Positions 23,944-34,308 of a stretch of 64,000 nucleotides of DNA are shown one piece after another. Within the stretch, counting starts at the first letter, position 1. Every line of letters starts with the position of its first letter. Both the position numbers and the translations under genes were made by a program. The DNA is taken from assembly GCA_012862575.1 (NCBI GenBank), contig BLSF01000018.1, positions 501,680 to 565,679 of the forward strand. Reading direction: 5' to 3'. The notes under the pieces were generated by a model. The model was not told the DNA's origin and did no database searches. It saw only the letters and a program-made list of their open reading frames with translations. Source of the stretch: Parietichytrium sp. I65-24A. Lineage: Eukaryota > Sar > Bigyra > Thraustochytrida > Thraustochytriidae.

Positions 23944-25670
23944 CCCGCCTCCGCTGCTTGGCGCGCCGGTGGCCACAGCGCCGGTCCGGCGTCGCGTTCT
24001 CGCGGCGTTGCTCGCGTCCGAGCCTGCGGCCGGCGGCCCCACCGCCGCGTACGCCGCGTACCCCGCGCCAGGCGGGGACGGCAGGCGGTCCGCGAGGACC
24101 CCCGTGCGCGAGTCCCGCGAGTCGCGAAGCGCAGGAGGAGGCGGAGCTGGAGGACGAGCTCGCGCGAGCGAACGTGCGCCTCCGCACGAACGGGGGGTAC
24201 GCGGGACGCTCGTGGGACGCGGGGGACGCGCGGACAGCGGAGATGCTCGGAGTGCAGTGGGTGCGCGAGAGCGCGGGGGTCCGCATCCTGAACGCGCTGG
24301 GGTGGAGAATGGGCCATGGCATCGGCCCGCGAAGGAGGGTCCCGCTGCGCGTGGCACGCGGCGAGATGGACGAGATGGACGAGGAGACGGAGCTGTGGGC
24401 GCGCACGGGCAGGACCTTCCCTCCGCCGGACGTGCGGCTCACTTTGCCGCGCGACCAGGTCGTTCATGGGGCGGGCGCGGGATGGTCCCGTGGTGGTGTC
24501 GCGACAGAGAGAAACGGGGATGGCGGCGCCGGTGAGATCGGCGCTGGCAGCCACGAAAATGGGAGAAGGGCGTTCGGGGCGGCGGCGAGTGCGTATGAAG
24601 AGGACTTTGACGGAGCCGAGATGCAGATCGGCGGGCTTAGCAGGCTTAAGGAGATGGACGACAAGGTGCACGCAGCGAGGGACCGCGAGAGAAAGGAGCG
24701 CAAGGGCGATGCGTTCCCGGGGTACGGCCCGGCTGTGCCGCTGGAATTGGAGGCCTGCGAGTTCCCCAGCGCCAGCCAGGTGATCGAGGAAGAGTTGCCT
24801 CGGCTTTTGGCATCGATCAACTCTGAGTCCAACTCCGAGTCCAACTCCAAGTCCGCGGAGTTGCAGCCGGATCGGCAGCGGAGCGTCTTTGACTACTTGG
24901 CACCAGAAGCACGCGAGAGAATCAGGGCCACGGCCTCTGCGCAGCCAAGCCAGGATGGGTATTTGCAGACCAGGTTCGCCCCAGCTGTGCCATCCGACCG
25001 GAATGGCTCCCAAGCCCTTGCGTCTGAAGAGGTCAAGGAACAGGGGAAAGACCCAGCTGAAGACATCATTGTCGTCGAGCGATCTGAAGAGCCTTGGCAG
25101 CCCGAACGCATTGTTTGTAAACGTCTTGGGGTCTCAGTCCCGCAAGTATCATTGCCTTTGCCCCCCAGCGAGGAGAAGTCCCTGCCGAAGCCATACACGT
25201 TGCGACCCCCTGCCCCGCCAGCTGACGAAGATGTAGAGTTACTGAATCTTGACTTTCGTGTGGCAAGAGATAGAGAGGGCAGCCACCCTTCGCTTTTTGA
25301 GCCAGACGATGCACAAGACACGATTGAGATTTCTCCAGAAGAAGCCAAGGCTCTGCACGCAGCCGAGAAACGCTTAGCCGCAAACTCGGCAGAAACCGAG
25401 GTGGGTCACTCAGAGAGCCAAGCCGGTTCGCACCGCATAACGTTCAAACCCCGCTCTCAACGAAATGCATCGACCTCTTCGCACTCCTTCCGTGCGCGAG
25501 AACCGACCAAGCGCCCGCGAAGTGCGGATGCACTCAACAGCGACTCCGACTCTTCCAGACGCCCGCGCAAACACCGCAAGCATGGCAAGGAAAAGAAATC
25601 GAGAAAGCACAAGAAACGGTCACATCGAAGAAGGAGTGACTGGTCCGTCTCCAGCGATGAAGGCGCGTGA
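23944..25670 (+). CDS. G-patch protein, GPATCH1/TOUGH-like (5' end unresolved)
   Basis: Predicted spliceosome-associated G-patch protein of the GPATCH1/TOUGH family, which in other species works with a DEAH helicase in pre-mRNA splicing. The G-patch core reads VRILNALGWRMGHGIGPRRR, using the first in-frame ATG at 24243 as a reference just upstream. About 35 residues later, FPPPDVRLTLPRDQVVHG matches the short block that follows the G-patch in this family. The tail contains a predicted acidic helix (SPEEAKALHAAEK) and an Arg/Lys/Ser-rich end with KHRKHGKEKKSRKHKKR. The frame is open from 23928 but has no ATG until 24243, which would remove the conserved lead-in. So an upstream exon (possible acceptor TTCGTCAG at 23943) or a sequencing frameshift linking to the ATG at 23924 is likely. 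Confidence 0.72.
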
Positions 25671-25786
25671 GACGCGAGAAGATCGATTTGAACTGCCACT
25701 GGTTCGAATATTATGTTTGATTGTTACCTCTGGCTGACTGGAAGAATTACAAGGCTACTAACGTAGAGTCAAAAGTGCCGAACACG

Positions 25787-27240
25787 CTACCTGGGTCGTG
25801 TGACGTCGCGGATGCCGCTCTTCATAACAATGAATTGCGCCGTGGCGGGGCGCAGGTAAGGAGACTTGACGAGCTGGATTTTGCGGACTGTGTGAATTAT
25901 CTGTACATCTTCGTTCTCGTTTGTGACCTGTTCTGGATGCCACTCGTGTTGCTGCCGGCTCGCGTCATCACCATCGCGGGCTTTGAGAGCCTTGGAACTT
26001 GCGCCAGTGCTCCTGTTCTCGCTCCTACGCTTGACCCTCTCAAGCAAGTTCTCCTCCGTCCGCTCGATGATCAGCCGGTTTGTCACTGCGTGCGACCATG
26101 ACTCACCCAATGCTGGGGCAAAATAAGAAGAGCTTCCGTCCTCCTGTCGATTGGACCTACCGACATGAATTTTGGTGGTCATTTGATTGGTGACGACTAC
26201 AGCGACACGATTGTGCGCAGCCAAGCGATTCAGTGCCTGTGAGATGTTGTTCAAAGAGCGCGTGCGTTGAGCCATGTTGATGAACTCCTGCCGAAAATGA
26301 AAGGCCATTGAATCCACCACGACGAGCTTTACTTGAGGCTTGTCGCGGAGCATGCGCTCAAGATGAAGAACAGCCGCAGTCTGCTCGCCGTGATTGTGTA
26401 CCCTGCATATGTGTATTTTGTTTAAAACATCTTTGACGTTCGAATACGTGGTTTCCACCTCCTTGCTCTGCCGTTCGCGCAACCGTGAATCCCCGTTGGA
26501 CTTGGCCACTCTCTCGAGATGCTGCAAGACTGCGGCTGCCATGTCTCGCACCCTGTCCACCGCGAAGCTGCCCTCGGTGTCGATGTAAATGCACTCCCCT
26601 TCGAGCCCCCCAAAGCATTGAGGGATTGTCACGTCCACCGCGAGCTGCATGCACAGTTGGGTCTTGCCGCATCCTGGAACCGAGCACAGCTCCGTGACCT
26701 GACCAATGGCAACCCCACCGCCTAATATTTTGTCCAAATTCTTACAATACGTGACCACAAAGTTCAACCGCGCCTCTCTTTCGTCCAGCATTTCCAGCGC
26801 CGAGGTTCCCTGTGTCTGTTCCTTGCCACCAACGCCTTTTGCCACTGAGCTCTTTATCTCATCCAGAAGCTTGACCGTCTTCCGGACATCCATTCCTAGC
26901 TCCCTCGACAGCCGCACCGCTGATACCTGCCAATGCAAACAACAACAACAGCAACAGCAACAGCAACAACAATAATATTAATAATAACAACAACAACATC
27001 AACAACCGAGTCAGCACCCACACCAGCACAATCGTCGCTCTCCACCACCGTCATCATCATAATCATCATCATCATCATCATCATCATTATCATTATCATT
27101 ATCATTATCATGATCAAACTCACCTCCAGAACGTCGCCCACCGTCTTGAATCCCGCCGACCGCAGCAACGCCTTCGCGGACACGGACACCTTCAGGCTCG
27201 CCAGCGTCACCAGACCGTGCTCCACCTCCACCTCCGCCAT
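25787..27240 (-). CDS. RAD51C: RAD51C recombinase paralog
   Basis: RAD51 paralog that helps load or stabilise RAD51 during homologous recombination. Two exons, 27240-27124 and 26926-25787 (418 aa). Splicing joins GDVLE to VSAVRLSREL, which matches the short N-terminal helical domain of RAD51C. The RecA core follows: Walker A region LCSVPGCGKTQLCMQL (~120-135), then DVTIPQCFGG and IYIDTEGSF, all typical of RAD51C and not of RAD51 or DMC1. Walker B is VKLVVVDSMAF (~250), and the NQMTTK loop follows. The first Walker A glycine is replaced by Ser. A basic insert rich in Arg and Ser (~335-375) precedes the last strands. Convergent with the G-patch gene (116 nt apart). Confidence 0.94.
26927..27123 (-). 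other. intron 1 of RAD51C, made largely of microsatellites
   Basis: 197-nt phase-0 intron, GTGAGT donor and GCATTGGCAG acceptor. Much of it is ATC/ATT-type trinucleotide repeat (27050-27112 on the + strand) and CAA-type repeat (26938-27000). Confidence 0.9.
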
Positions 27241-27767
27241 CCGCCCTGTCCGCGCCGCGGACTTGCCTCCTTCCTTCTTCTGTTCTGAGTTGTGCTCTTT
27301 CTGCTGCTTGTGCTTCTTCTCCGCCTGCGCTCGCGATTTGAGTGCGAGAGTGCAAGAGTGTTGTGTGTGGTATGTAACCGATGGTGAGTGAAAGGGTACG
27401 CGAGGACTGGCTGTGAGTACTGAGGACTCGCTCCTGTGGGTTCTTTGGTTCTTTAGTTCTTTGGTTCTTTGGTGAGTGTGGCAATACCCTTTCGAGCGCG
27501 TTTATATGTTTGGTGGGCTGACTTGGTCGGCATTTCAAATTCTTCGTGAATGCTCGCGAATATTCATGAACGTGTAATTGAAGGCTAGCTGGACGAATAG
27601 ATGCCGGGTAGGCTTGACTGGAGATGGAGGAGATGGTGTTGATTGATGTCGATTGGATGTGGTTTGGAGAATGAGGTATTTGTCCATGGAGAGGAAAGGA
27701 GGTCGAAATGGGAAGGCATGGTGTTGTTATCCTTCGAGGCTCGGTCGATTGCACGAGTTGTTGTTGT

Positions 27768-27801
<34 letters not shown>

Positions 27802-27955
27802 GTTGCTGTTGTTGTGCTCAACGGCGGTCTGAACTTGATTGCCAGTTTTTCAATGTCCGAGAGTTTAGAAGGCTGGATGATACTTGTTCCCGAAACGAAA
27901 GAAACGCAACAAACATCGATACGACGATTTCATATTTACATTTTGTTCACTGTTT
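27241..27955. repeat. spacer between RAD51C and the CCDC148-like gene, with a TTG repeat
   Basis: 715 nt. A slightly interrupted TTG run spans 27757-27815, and TTCTTTGGTTC-type direct repeats lie at 27437-27475. It should hold the RAD51C promoter and the CCDC148-like 3' UTR. Open frames here are readings of the repeats. Confidence 0.55.
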
Positions 27956-29953
27956 TCACTGTTGCGAAAACGAAAAACTAGATTGCAGATTCTTGGACTG
28001 CACGGCGCAAGAGTTCATGCCAGCCAGGAGTGTGTGCGCGTAGGAAGAATTCTGAAGGCCTTTGCTGCGGAGAGCCTCAATGATTCGGAACCTCACATCG
28101 CCACAGACCTTGTCGCTGGAAAAGCCAGTGTCCTTGAAGAGACCCTCCTTGTTGAAATTACGGTAAGCTGCATCAGGCACAACTGCGGAGGAAAAAGTGG
28201 AAGAAAGGACTCGCTCTCGAGAGGGCTCGATCTCTTGGAGCTTGTAATAATATGGAACCGAGGTGCGAATCTCGTCCAGCTGTTTCTCCCTCTGAAGCTT
28301 CAGGGCTTCTTCCTCGGCAAGGCGTTGTCTTTCGTACTCGAGGCGTTGCAGCCTCTCACTTTCTCGATAGTTCACTCTAGCCCTCAGCTCTGGGGCGCGG
28401 GTCTTCCTGAGCTGCTCCTGTATGGCACTCTCCTGTGCATCTCGCAGCTCCACCATTGCCTTTTGAAATTTCTTTTCGTCCTGAAATGCTTTCACTAGTT
28501 GGTGCGCACGCTCACGTTCCATCTCCTCAACCTCTCTCCGGCGCTCTGCTTCTGCTAGCTCGACGGCCTCGCGCTCGGCTTTTAAACGCTCCAATTCTGC
28601 AAGCCTGATCGCGGCTTCCTTCCTCTGCTCTTCAAGTATTGCATGCAGGTCCGCTCGCTGCCGCTCGTGGACCTCTTGTTGCCCGCGTTTTACACGGGCC
28701 GAGTCAGCATCTGCGATTGCCTTGCTGACTTCTTGAAACCCTTTGGTTTCGAGCTCGGCGAGCTCGCGCCGCCGCACTTCACTCAAGTCTCGAAGTTGCT
28801 GTTTTAATTTCCGCCCCGTTTCGTGCCAATGTAAATGGGTCTGAATCTCCTCCTTGGTTTTTCCGGGAATGTGGACTATGGCACGATCGGTGAAAGCCTC
28901 ATAACCCCTTCCGCGCAAAACAAACTCTCGATAAAGCTTCACAAGAATTTCGTGTTCAGCGTCTCCGAACCAGGTGCCTTGTTCGATACTTTCCCGTTTG
29001 GCAATTCGCTGAGCAGAGGCTTGTTTTTCAATCTCAGCTTCTTGCAACGCGAACTTCGACCGAGCCTCGGATATTCTCGAATCAGCAACAAGTGCTGCTT
29101 GCAGCACTATGGGTTCATCTTCGTAGCCCTGCGTGAATCTGGCAAATCCGGCTCTGTTGTTTTCATCCTTTGGTTCACTACTGCGCTCTTGCTGGCCATT
29201 GTCCGTCTCTTCTTGGAGACTTTTGCTCACCATCGCTCTTGCTTTGGCAGCCTCCTCCGTGGCGAGCAGGGCGGTTTCGTGGAGCTCCTCTCCCAGCATA
29301 AGCAAGCCATGCCGAAGTGCTCCAAGCAGATCAGCCACTTGGCTCACCTCTTCTGAGGTCTTAGCTCCCGAAGCTAGTGCACGTACAGACATCACCTGCG
29401 CCACAAGCCCCGCTCTGAATTCGCGTATGCCGGCATCTCCAGCAACTCCGTTGACTGAGTTGCTGTCTTGCATCCCTCGGCCTGGCCGTTGTTGCCCGCC
29501 CGCCAGCGCCGTCCGCCTGCTCAAAGTGCGGTGCTTATGCGGAAGACTCTGAGAATTTCTGTCGAGGAGCTTTCGAGCGTCTGCCAGCACCTTTCGACGC
29601 TTCTCCTCGGCCGCATCCACCGAACCCGCCGGATCAAGAGCTTCCTCGGAACGAGCGGAACGCATTGAACGCATCGAGTTCACAGGAGCGCGCTCCACGC
29701 GAGGGTCGACATCTTGAGCATCATCGCCGTCGGCGCTATGTTGACTTTCTGATTCAGCGCCGAGCAGGTCCCTAGCAGCTGACTGAACGTGCTGCCAGAG
29801 CTGAGCCTCTTTTCTTCGTAGTGCTTGGTTCTCTCTCTCCCACTCATGCCGCAGCTCAGTTCCACGAGCAGCTTGCTTCCGATGTCTCCTCTGACCCGCC
29901 AGGCTGCTTAGCACTGCCGACCCGCGGTTCGCTTTCTCCAAAGCTTCTTCCAT
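27956..29953 (-). CDS. coiled-coil protein, CCDC148-like
   Basis: 665-aa protein, ATG at 29953. Residues 1-330 are charged and helical, with several basic patches. A compact segment at ~336-390 (WFGDAEHEILVKLYREF, then KTKEEIQTHLHWHE) resembles a Myb/SANT-like helical fold. Residues ~390-560 form a long Glu/Arg-rich coiled coil. The end (VRFRIIEALRSKGLQNSSYA, ~625-645) is a short conserved-looking motif. The combination of the SANT-like block, coiled coil and this C-terminal motif recalls CCDC148, a protein of unclear role. I rely on memory for that, so treat the family name as tentative. It lies head to head with DNA ligase IV, about 1 kb apart. Confidence 0.6.
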   Translation of the reverse strand: MEEALEKANRGSAVLSSLAGQRRHRKQAARGTELRHEWERENQALRRKEAQLWQHVQSAARDLLGAESESQHSADGDDAQDVDPRVERAPVNSMRSMRSARSEEALDPAGSVDAAEEKRRKVLADARKLLDRNSQSLPHKHRTLSRRTALAGGQQRPGRGMQDSNSVNGVAGDAGIREFRAGLVAQVMSVRALASGAKTSEEVSQVADLLGALRHGLLMLGEELHETALLATEEAAKARAMVSKSLQEETDNGQQERSSEPKDENNRAGFARFTQGYEDEPIVLQAALVADSRISEARSKFALQEAEIEKQASAQRIAKRESIEQGTWFGDAEHEILVKLYREFVLRGRGYEAFTDRAIVHIPGKTKEEIQTHLHWHETGRKLKQQLRDLSEVRRRELAELETKGFQEVSKAIADADSARVKRGQQEVHERQRADLHAILEEQRKEAAIRLAELERLKAEREAVELAEAERRREVEEMERERAHQLVKAFQDEKKFQKAMVELRDAQESAIQEQLRKTRAPELRARVNYRESERLQRLEYERQRLAEEEALKLQREKQLDEIRTSVPYYYKLQEIEPSRERVLSSTFSSAVVPDAAYRNFNKEGLFKDTGFSSDKVCGDVRFRIIEALRSKGLQNSSYAHTLLAGMNSCAVQSKNLQSSFSFSQQ

Positions 29954-30935
29954 CCCTCTTTCTGTTTCTGTTTCTCTTTTAATTCACTTTTCAACGTATA
30001 TCTGTCTCCGTTACTACTCTTCCTCTGCACAAAAAAGCAGAATTTCAAATTCCAAAAGAAACACTTGCGCGTTCTTCCCTCTGCGGCCCTCTCTCTTAGA
30101 GTTGCTCCTTTCAAAGTTCAAGTTGTCTCCGCTCTTCACCGGCTTTTGCTCACCTGGCCGAGTATACAACGCACCATTTGACCTACCTTCTTCCTTCCGC
30201 GCACCCCTGTGTTTGCGTCTGCGGACCCCACAGCTTGACCCTCCCTCACCTAGCCGCAAATGTGACCGTTTCAAAACTGTTGCTCAAAGTTCAAGTTGTT
30301 ATTTAGGTTCTCAAGAGCTCTAGCTCTAGAGCTCTCCAGAGCTCTTCAGAGTCCTGCTATGGGTGGGACAAAGAGGGCGTCCTGCTGGGACTGAAATCAT
30401 CTGCTTAATGCAGGTGTCTCCGCGCCGAGGATGCGCGCTGAGGATGAGCCGTTACGGTTGACCCCCAGTCCCATAAGACGATATGGTTACCGGTGACCCC
30501 TAGTCCCATAACGGAAAGTTTCTAGTTCGTTCACGCACCAACTGTTACACACAGAGATAGATAGGGCTACCTATTGTTACTTCAAGCGTGCAACTTCTAT
30601 CGTCGTCTTGTACAGAATACGGTAAGAAGAGGAGAATAGCATAAGATGTTTATCGCGATAAATATAATACCGGGAACCCAGCCTTCCACCTTAATATTTA
30701 ATTATCCGTGCCCGTAGATCCCCGGTATGCTAATAGCTATCTATCAGATCAAAAGCTATGCAAAACAAAAAAGGAACTCAAGTGAGTACTCGAGTACTCA
30801 TTGTCACTTGTATTCGCGTACCCGGGCGCGAGTACAGTTCCTTGATCGCGGTAATCGGACGCCAGGGGTTCCGGTAGTACGTAGTCGTTCAAGTTGAAAA
30901 GAAACTAAACTTTGAAAGGAAGTGTGGAAGTGACC
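29954..30935. promoter_or_regulatory. divergent promoter region between the CCDC148-like gene and DNA ligase IV
   Basis: 982 nt shared upstream region. It contains a cluster of GAGCTC/AGCTCT half-sites at 30313-30350, two copies of a GTGACCCC/TGACCCC-AGTCCCATAA unit (about 30457-30515) and GAGTACTCGAGTACTC at 30785-30800. Which of these are functional is unknown. Confidence 0.4.
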
Positions 30936-33900
30936 ATGTCGTGGTACTCGCAAACGCCGCAGAGCGTGAAGAGTGGCGGAGACAGCCAAGGTCCGCAGTC
31001 TGGCGCGGGAGCAGTGGCAGGCGTGGGCTCGCAGTACACGGAAGGGCCGACAGACAGGGCGGAAGACTTTCCGTTTGAACGTCTGTGCAAGATGTTTGAA
31101 AAGGCGGCGTCCAAGTCCGGGTCCAAGATGGAGCGACTGAGCGTGATTTTCACGAAGAAATTTCAAAAGTACTTTCAAAAGCAGTCAACATACCCCGTGA
31201 TTCGACTGCTGCTCCCAAACTTGGATACGGAGAGACTAAAGTATGGCATCCGGGACAAGAACATCGCCAAGCTGGTGATTCAAGCAAACGGGTGGGGCCC
31301 GAACCATGCCAAGGCGAAACAGATTGAAGGATGGAAGAACAGCGCCAAGGCAAACACCAAAGGTGGCGACATCGCTTCCGTGATCGCCGAAGTGTTGTCA
31401 GAAACAATGGCGACTTCGAGCAACCTCACCGTTGGCCAGGTTAATGACTTGCTGGACAAGCTTGCCGAAGCCGACGGCGAAGATGGCAAGAAGAACGTTC
31501 TTTTGCAAATTTTACAAAAGCTACACTGGCTTGAAATGAAGTACCTTATCCGCATCATTCTGAAGGATATGAAGCTCGGCTTCCAGCACGAGAGTGTTCT
31601 GAGGTTGATGCACGAGGATGCGGTCCAGCAGTACAACTCTCATCTCGACCTGCGAAGGCTATGTGCGGAAATTAAGGAGCCAAATGTGAGGCTAACGCCA
31701 AAGGTGACGCTGTGGAGCAAGTGTATGCCGATGTTGTGCCACCGTGCAGACAACGTAGTGGATTGTTTCAGCGCGTTTGGGGACAGCGATTTTGTGATCG
31801 AGGACAAACTTGACGGTGAAAGGCTAATCGTTCACTACGACCGCGCAAGGCCAAGAGATCTCAAGCTGTTTTCACGAAGCGGGGTGGACATAGGCGAGAA
31901 GTACGACTATGCTCGCGCCTTGGAAGCCTGCTTCAGAAAGTGCATCAAGGTGAACAAATGCATTCTGGACGGCGAGCTCTTGGGCTTTGATCAGAAGACG
32001 AACACGTTCACGCCGTTTGGGGAAAATAGAACAATTGCGCGAGATATGTGTGACCTCATGGACAACGGCAAAGACCCCACACTAGAAGGGCATTGGTTGT
32101 GCTTTGTTGTTTTCGATATATTGTACGTAGAGGGATTCAATTTCGCCGAACACCGCATTCAAGACCCCAACGAGCCCAACCTCACCGGGCTTCCTCTCCG
32201 CGAAAGGCGGCTAGTGTTGAGCAAATGTGTTGAGCCCTGGCCGACCCGGATGGAGCTAATCAAGCAAGTTGTCGTGCCCGACCGCGAGAAGAAGATCCGC
32301 CAGGACATTGTCTTCAACGAGCTCGACCGCATCATCTTGAACTCGATGGAGGGCATGGTTCTCAAGAGCATGGACTCACCGTATATTCTTGACGGTCGCA
32401 AGAAGGAATACTGGGTAAAACTCAAACCAGACTATTGCGACCAGCTAAACGACACCCTTGACGTAATCTTGCTTGCAGGGTACTACGGGAAAGGAGAGCT
32501 CAGGCGCGGAGGCATTAGTCATTTTATGCTTGGCGTCGCAAAGGACGCAGAGGATGGGGGGCGGCCCAGTGAGTTTTACACAATTGGAAAAGTTGGTACT
32601 GGGTACTCGATGGTCGAATTGGAGATTCTACGGGCGAAGATCGGCAAACACGAAAAACCGTGGGACAACAACAATCCTCCGCCACACCTGATGAAGTGGC
32701 GGCCGGCGAAAACAGATGACATCCCGGATGTTTGGTACCCTCCAGAGCACGCCATCGTTGCCGAAATTAAAGGGTCGATGATCGTTCGAAGCGAAAACTG
32801 GTCATCGTACTATACGATTCGGTTCCCGCGCGTCGAGCGGTTCCGCTACGACAAGGAGTGGCATCAGTGCATGAAGTATAGCGAGGTGAGAGATATGTTT
32901 GATCATCAGAACGGGAGCTTGCAAAAATCTGTTGGATCAGGGGGTCTACGGTCAAGCCCGTCCAAATCCAGGAAGGCCATGCGGACGAAGGCTGCCGTTG
33001 TGCCGCTGGGTTCCGTGCCGTCTGCGTTTCATAGCCGTGTGATGCGCTCACGGGACGTGAAAAAAGTCTCTGATATCTTCAAAGACAACAACAGCTTTGT
33101 TCTCGACTTCAAACTACGAACTCCGTTATCCTTCACGATCAATGAGCAAGAGGTGGCAATCTGCGAAGCCCGCGACGTGGTGGAGCTCCTAGTGAAGAAC
33201 GGGGCCAATAATTTTGCCACGATGCCAAAGAAGGCTGTCGAAATCATCGTCGCACCCCCAGAGGAGGTGGGTGAAACCCAGGAGCTCACGAACTTCAAGA
33301 AAGCGAATGAACACGACATGGTGAACATTCAGTTTATTGCAAAGTGCCTCAATGCCGGCACAGTCCTCATGCCACAGTTTGAGGACTTTGTATATGTTTC
33401 AAAGCTAACACGGATAGAGTGGAGTCAGAAATACGACGAGTACGGTGACCACATGACCGAGCACGCCACGAAGCGCTCATTGGAGAATGCCCTGGAAGAG
33501 GTCAACATCACCGGCGCGAGTCCAAGCGAGTGCAAGCGCGCCCGCAAAGAGCTTTTGGCCGAAGAGATAGACCCTCTCCTGGTCAGTGGCGCATACCTTC
33601 GCGGATCGGTGATCTACTTTGACAAATACGCCACCTTGCGAATGAGGGAGTCTGACTCGAGAGAGCTACAGCCCACATTCCCGTATTCCATTCTTCAAAG
33701 TGTGGAGGCCATTGCGCAACTTCACGACGCGGATCTCGCCGACGTCCTTGACAACACCGTGACTCACATCATCGTCAACAGCGAGTATCCCAACAGGCCT
33801 CAACGGAGAGAGGAGCTCAGTCAGGTTCTCAAAGCCCTGAGGCGCGAGTACATCGCCTTTCGGGAGCCACGCGTGGTGAATCACAACTACATACTGGAGG

Positions 33901-33959
33901 TCGCTCGCTCTGCTTTAAGCTGGCAGAACTGCCCTCCGCAGATATTTACAGAGCTTTGA
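30936..33959 (+). CDS. LIG4: DNA ligase IV
   Basis: ATP-dependent ligase that seals breaks in non-homologous end joining with XRCC4. 1007 aa from the ATG at 30936; the frame is open a little upstream but without ATG. The N-terminal DNA-binding domain spans ~45-250. The adenylation motif is EDKLDGERL with the AMP-accepting Lys at 291. Other nucleotidyltransferase motifs follow: CILDGELLGF, EGMVLKSMDSPY and WVKLKPDY. The OB fold ends near ~640. Two BRCT repeats with a linker (XRCC4-binding in other species) make up ~700-1007, the second ending in NHNYILEVARSALSW. Length and order fit the family, and no key residue is missing. Single exon. Confidence 0.97.
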   Translation: MSWYSQTPQSVKSGGDSQGPQSGAGAVAGVGSQYTEGPTDRAEDFPFERLCKMFEKAASKSGSKMERLSVIFTKKFQKYFQKQSTYPVIRLLLPNLDTERLKYGIRDKNIAKLVIQANGWGPNHAKAKQIEGWKNSAKANTKGGDIASVIAEVLSETMATSSNLTVGQVNDLLDKLAEADGEDGKKNVLLQILQKLHWLEMKYLIRIILKDMKLGFQHESVLRLMHEDAVQQYNSHLDLRRLCAEIKEPNVRLTPKVTLWSKCMPMLCHRADNVVDCFSAFGDSDFVIEDKLDGERLIVHYDRARPRDLKLFSRSGVDIGEKYDYARALEACFRKCIKVNKCILDGELLGFDQKTNTFTPFGENRTIARDMCDLMDNGKDPTLEGHWLCFVVFDILYVEGFNFAEHRIQDPNEPNLTGLPLRERRLVLSKCVEPWPTRMELIKQVVVPDREKKIRQDIVFNELDRIILNSMEGMVLKSMDSPYILDGRKKEYWVKLKPDYCDQLNDTLDVILLAGYYGKGELRRGGISHFMLGVAKDAEDGGRPSEFYTIGKVGTGYSMVELEILRAKIGKHEKPWDNNNPPPHLMKWRPAKTDDIPDVWYPPEHAIVAEIKGSMIVRSENWSSYYTIRFPRVERFRYDKEWHQCMKYSEVRDMFDHQNGSLQKSVGSGGLRSSPSKSRKAMRTKAAVVPLGSVPSAFHSRVMRSRDVKKVSDIFKDNNSFVLDFKLRTPLSFTINEQEVAICEARDVVELLVKNGANNFATMPKKAVEIIVAPPEEVGETQELTNFKKANEHDMVNIQFIAKCLNAGTVLMPQFEDFVYVSKLTRIEWSQKYDEYGDHMTEHATKRSLENALEEVNITGASPSECKRARKELLAEEIDPLLVSGAYLRGSVIYFDKYATLRMRESDSRELQPTFPYSILQSVEAIAQLHDADLADVLDNTVTHIIVNSEYPNRPQRREELSQVLKALRREYIAFREPRVVNHNYILEVARSALSWQNCPPQIFTEL

Positions 33960-34308
33960 ATTGCGCATTGTGAGCCCAAAGCAGTTGTCAAATTCCCAAG
34001 TGGGACGGCAGGGGAGCGCCCCGGCCAGCGTCACTTTCGTTTTGGGGTTTGCAGATTGTACCCACAGCCCCGCAGCTCACAAAAGGAAGGTCTTTCACGG
34101 CACACGCCGTCCCTTTTGTAATTCCCATCTCTCTCTTGCTCGCGTGGCAGTTTCCCTCTAGGCTAGTCGCTCCCATTTCAGCCAATGTTCAGCATTTACA
34201 CAAAAGGTCCGTTTCCAGCTCTTTTAGATTTCCCAAATCCCACATTTCTTTCCCACATCCAAACTACAAACTTCGCTGGGGAACCAAGTACCGGTACAGT
34301 TCCACCAA
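33960..34308. other. spacer downstream of DNA ligase IV
   Basis: 349 nt, presumably 3' UTR and spacer. Nothing else recognised. Confidence 0.4.

Noticed and set aside
23940-25013. 357-codon frame antisense to the G-patch gene
   Set aside because: High GC removes stop codons; the sense strand has the recognised G-patch domain.
25690-25720. tRNA B-box-like GGTTCGAAT
   Set aside because: No matching A box or cloverleaf stems around it. No other convincing tRNA was found on either strand.
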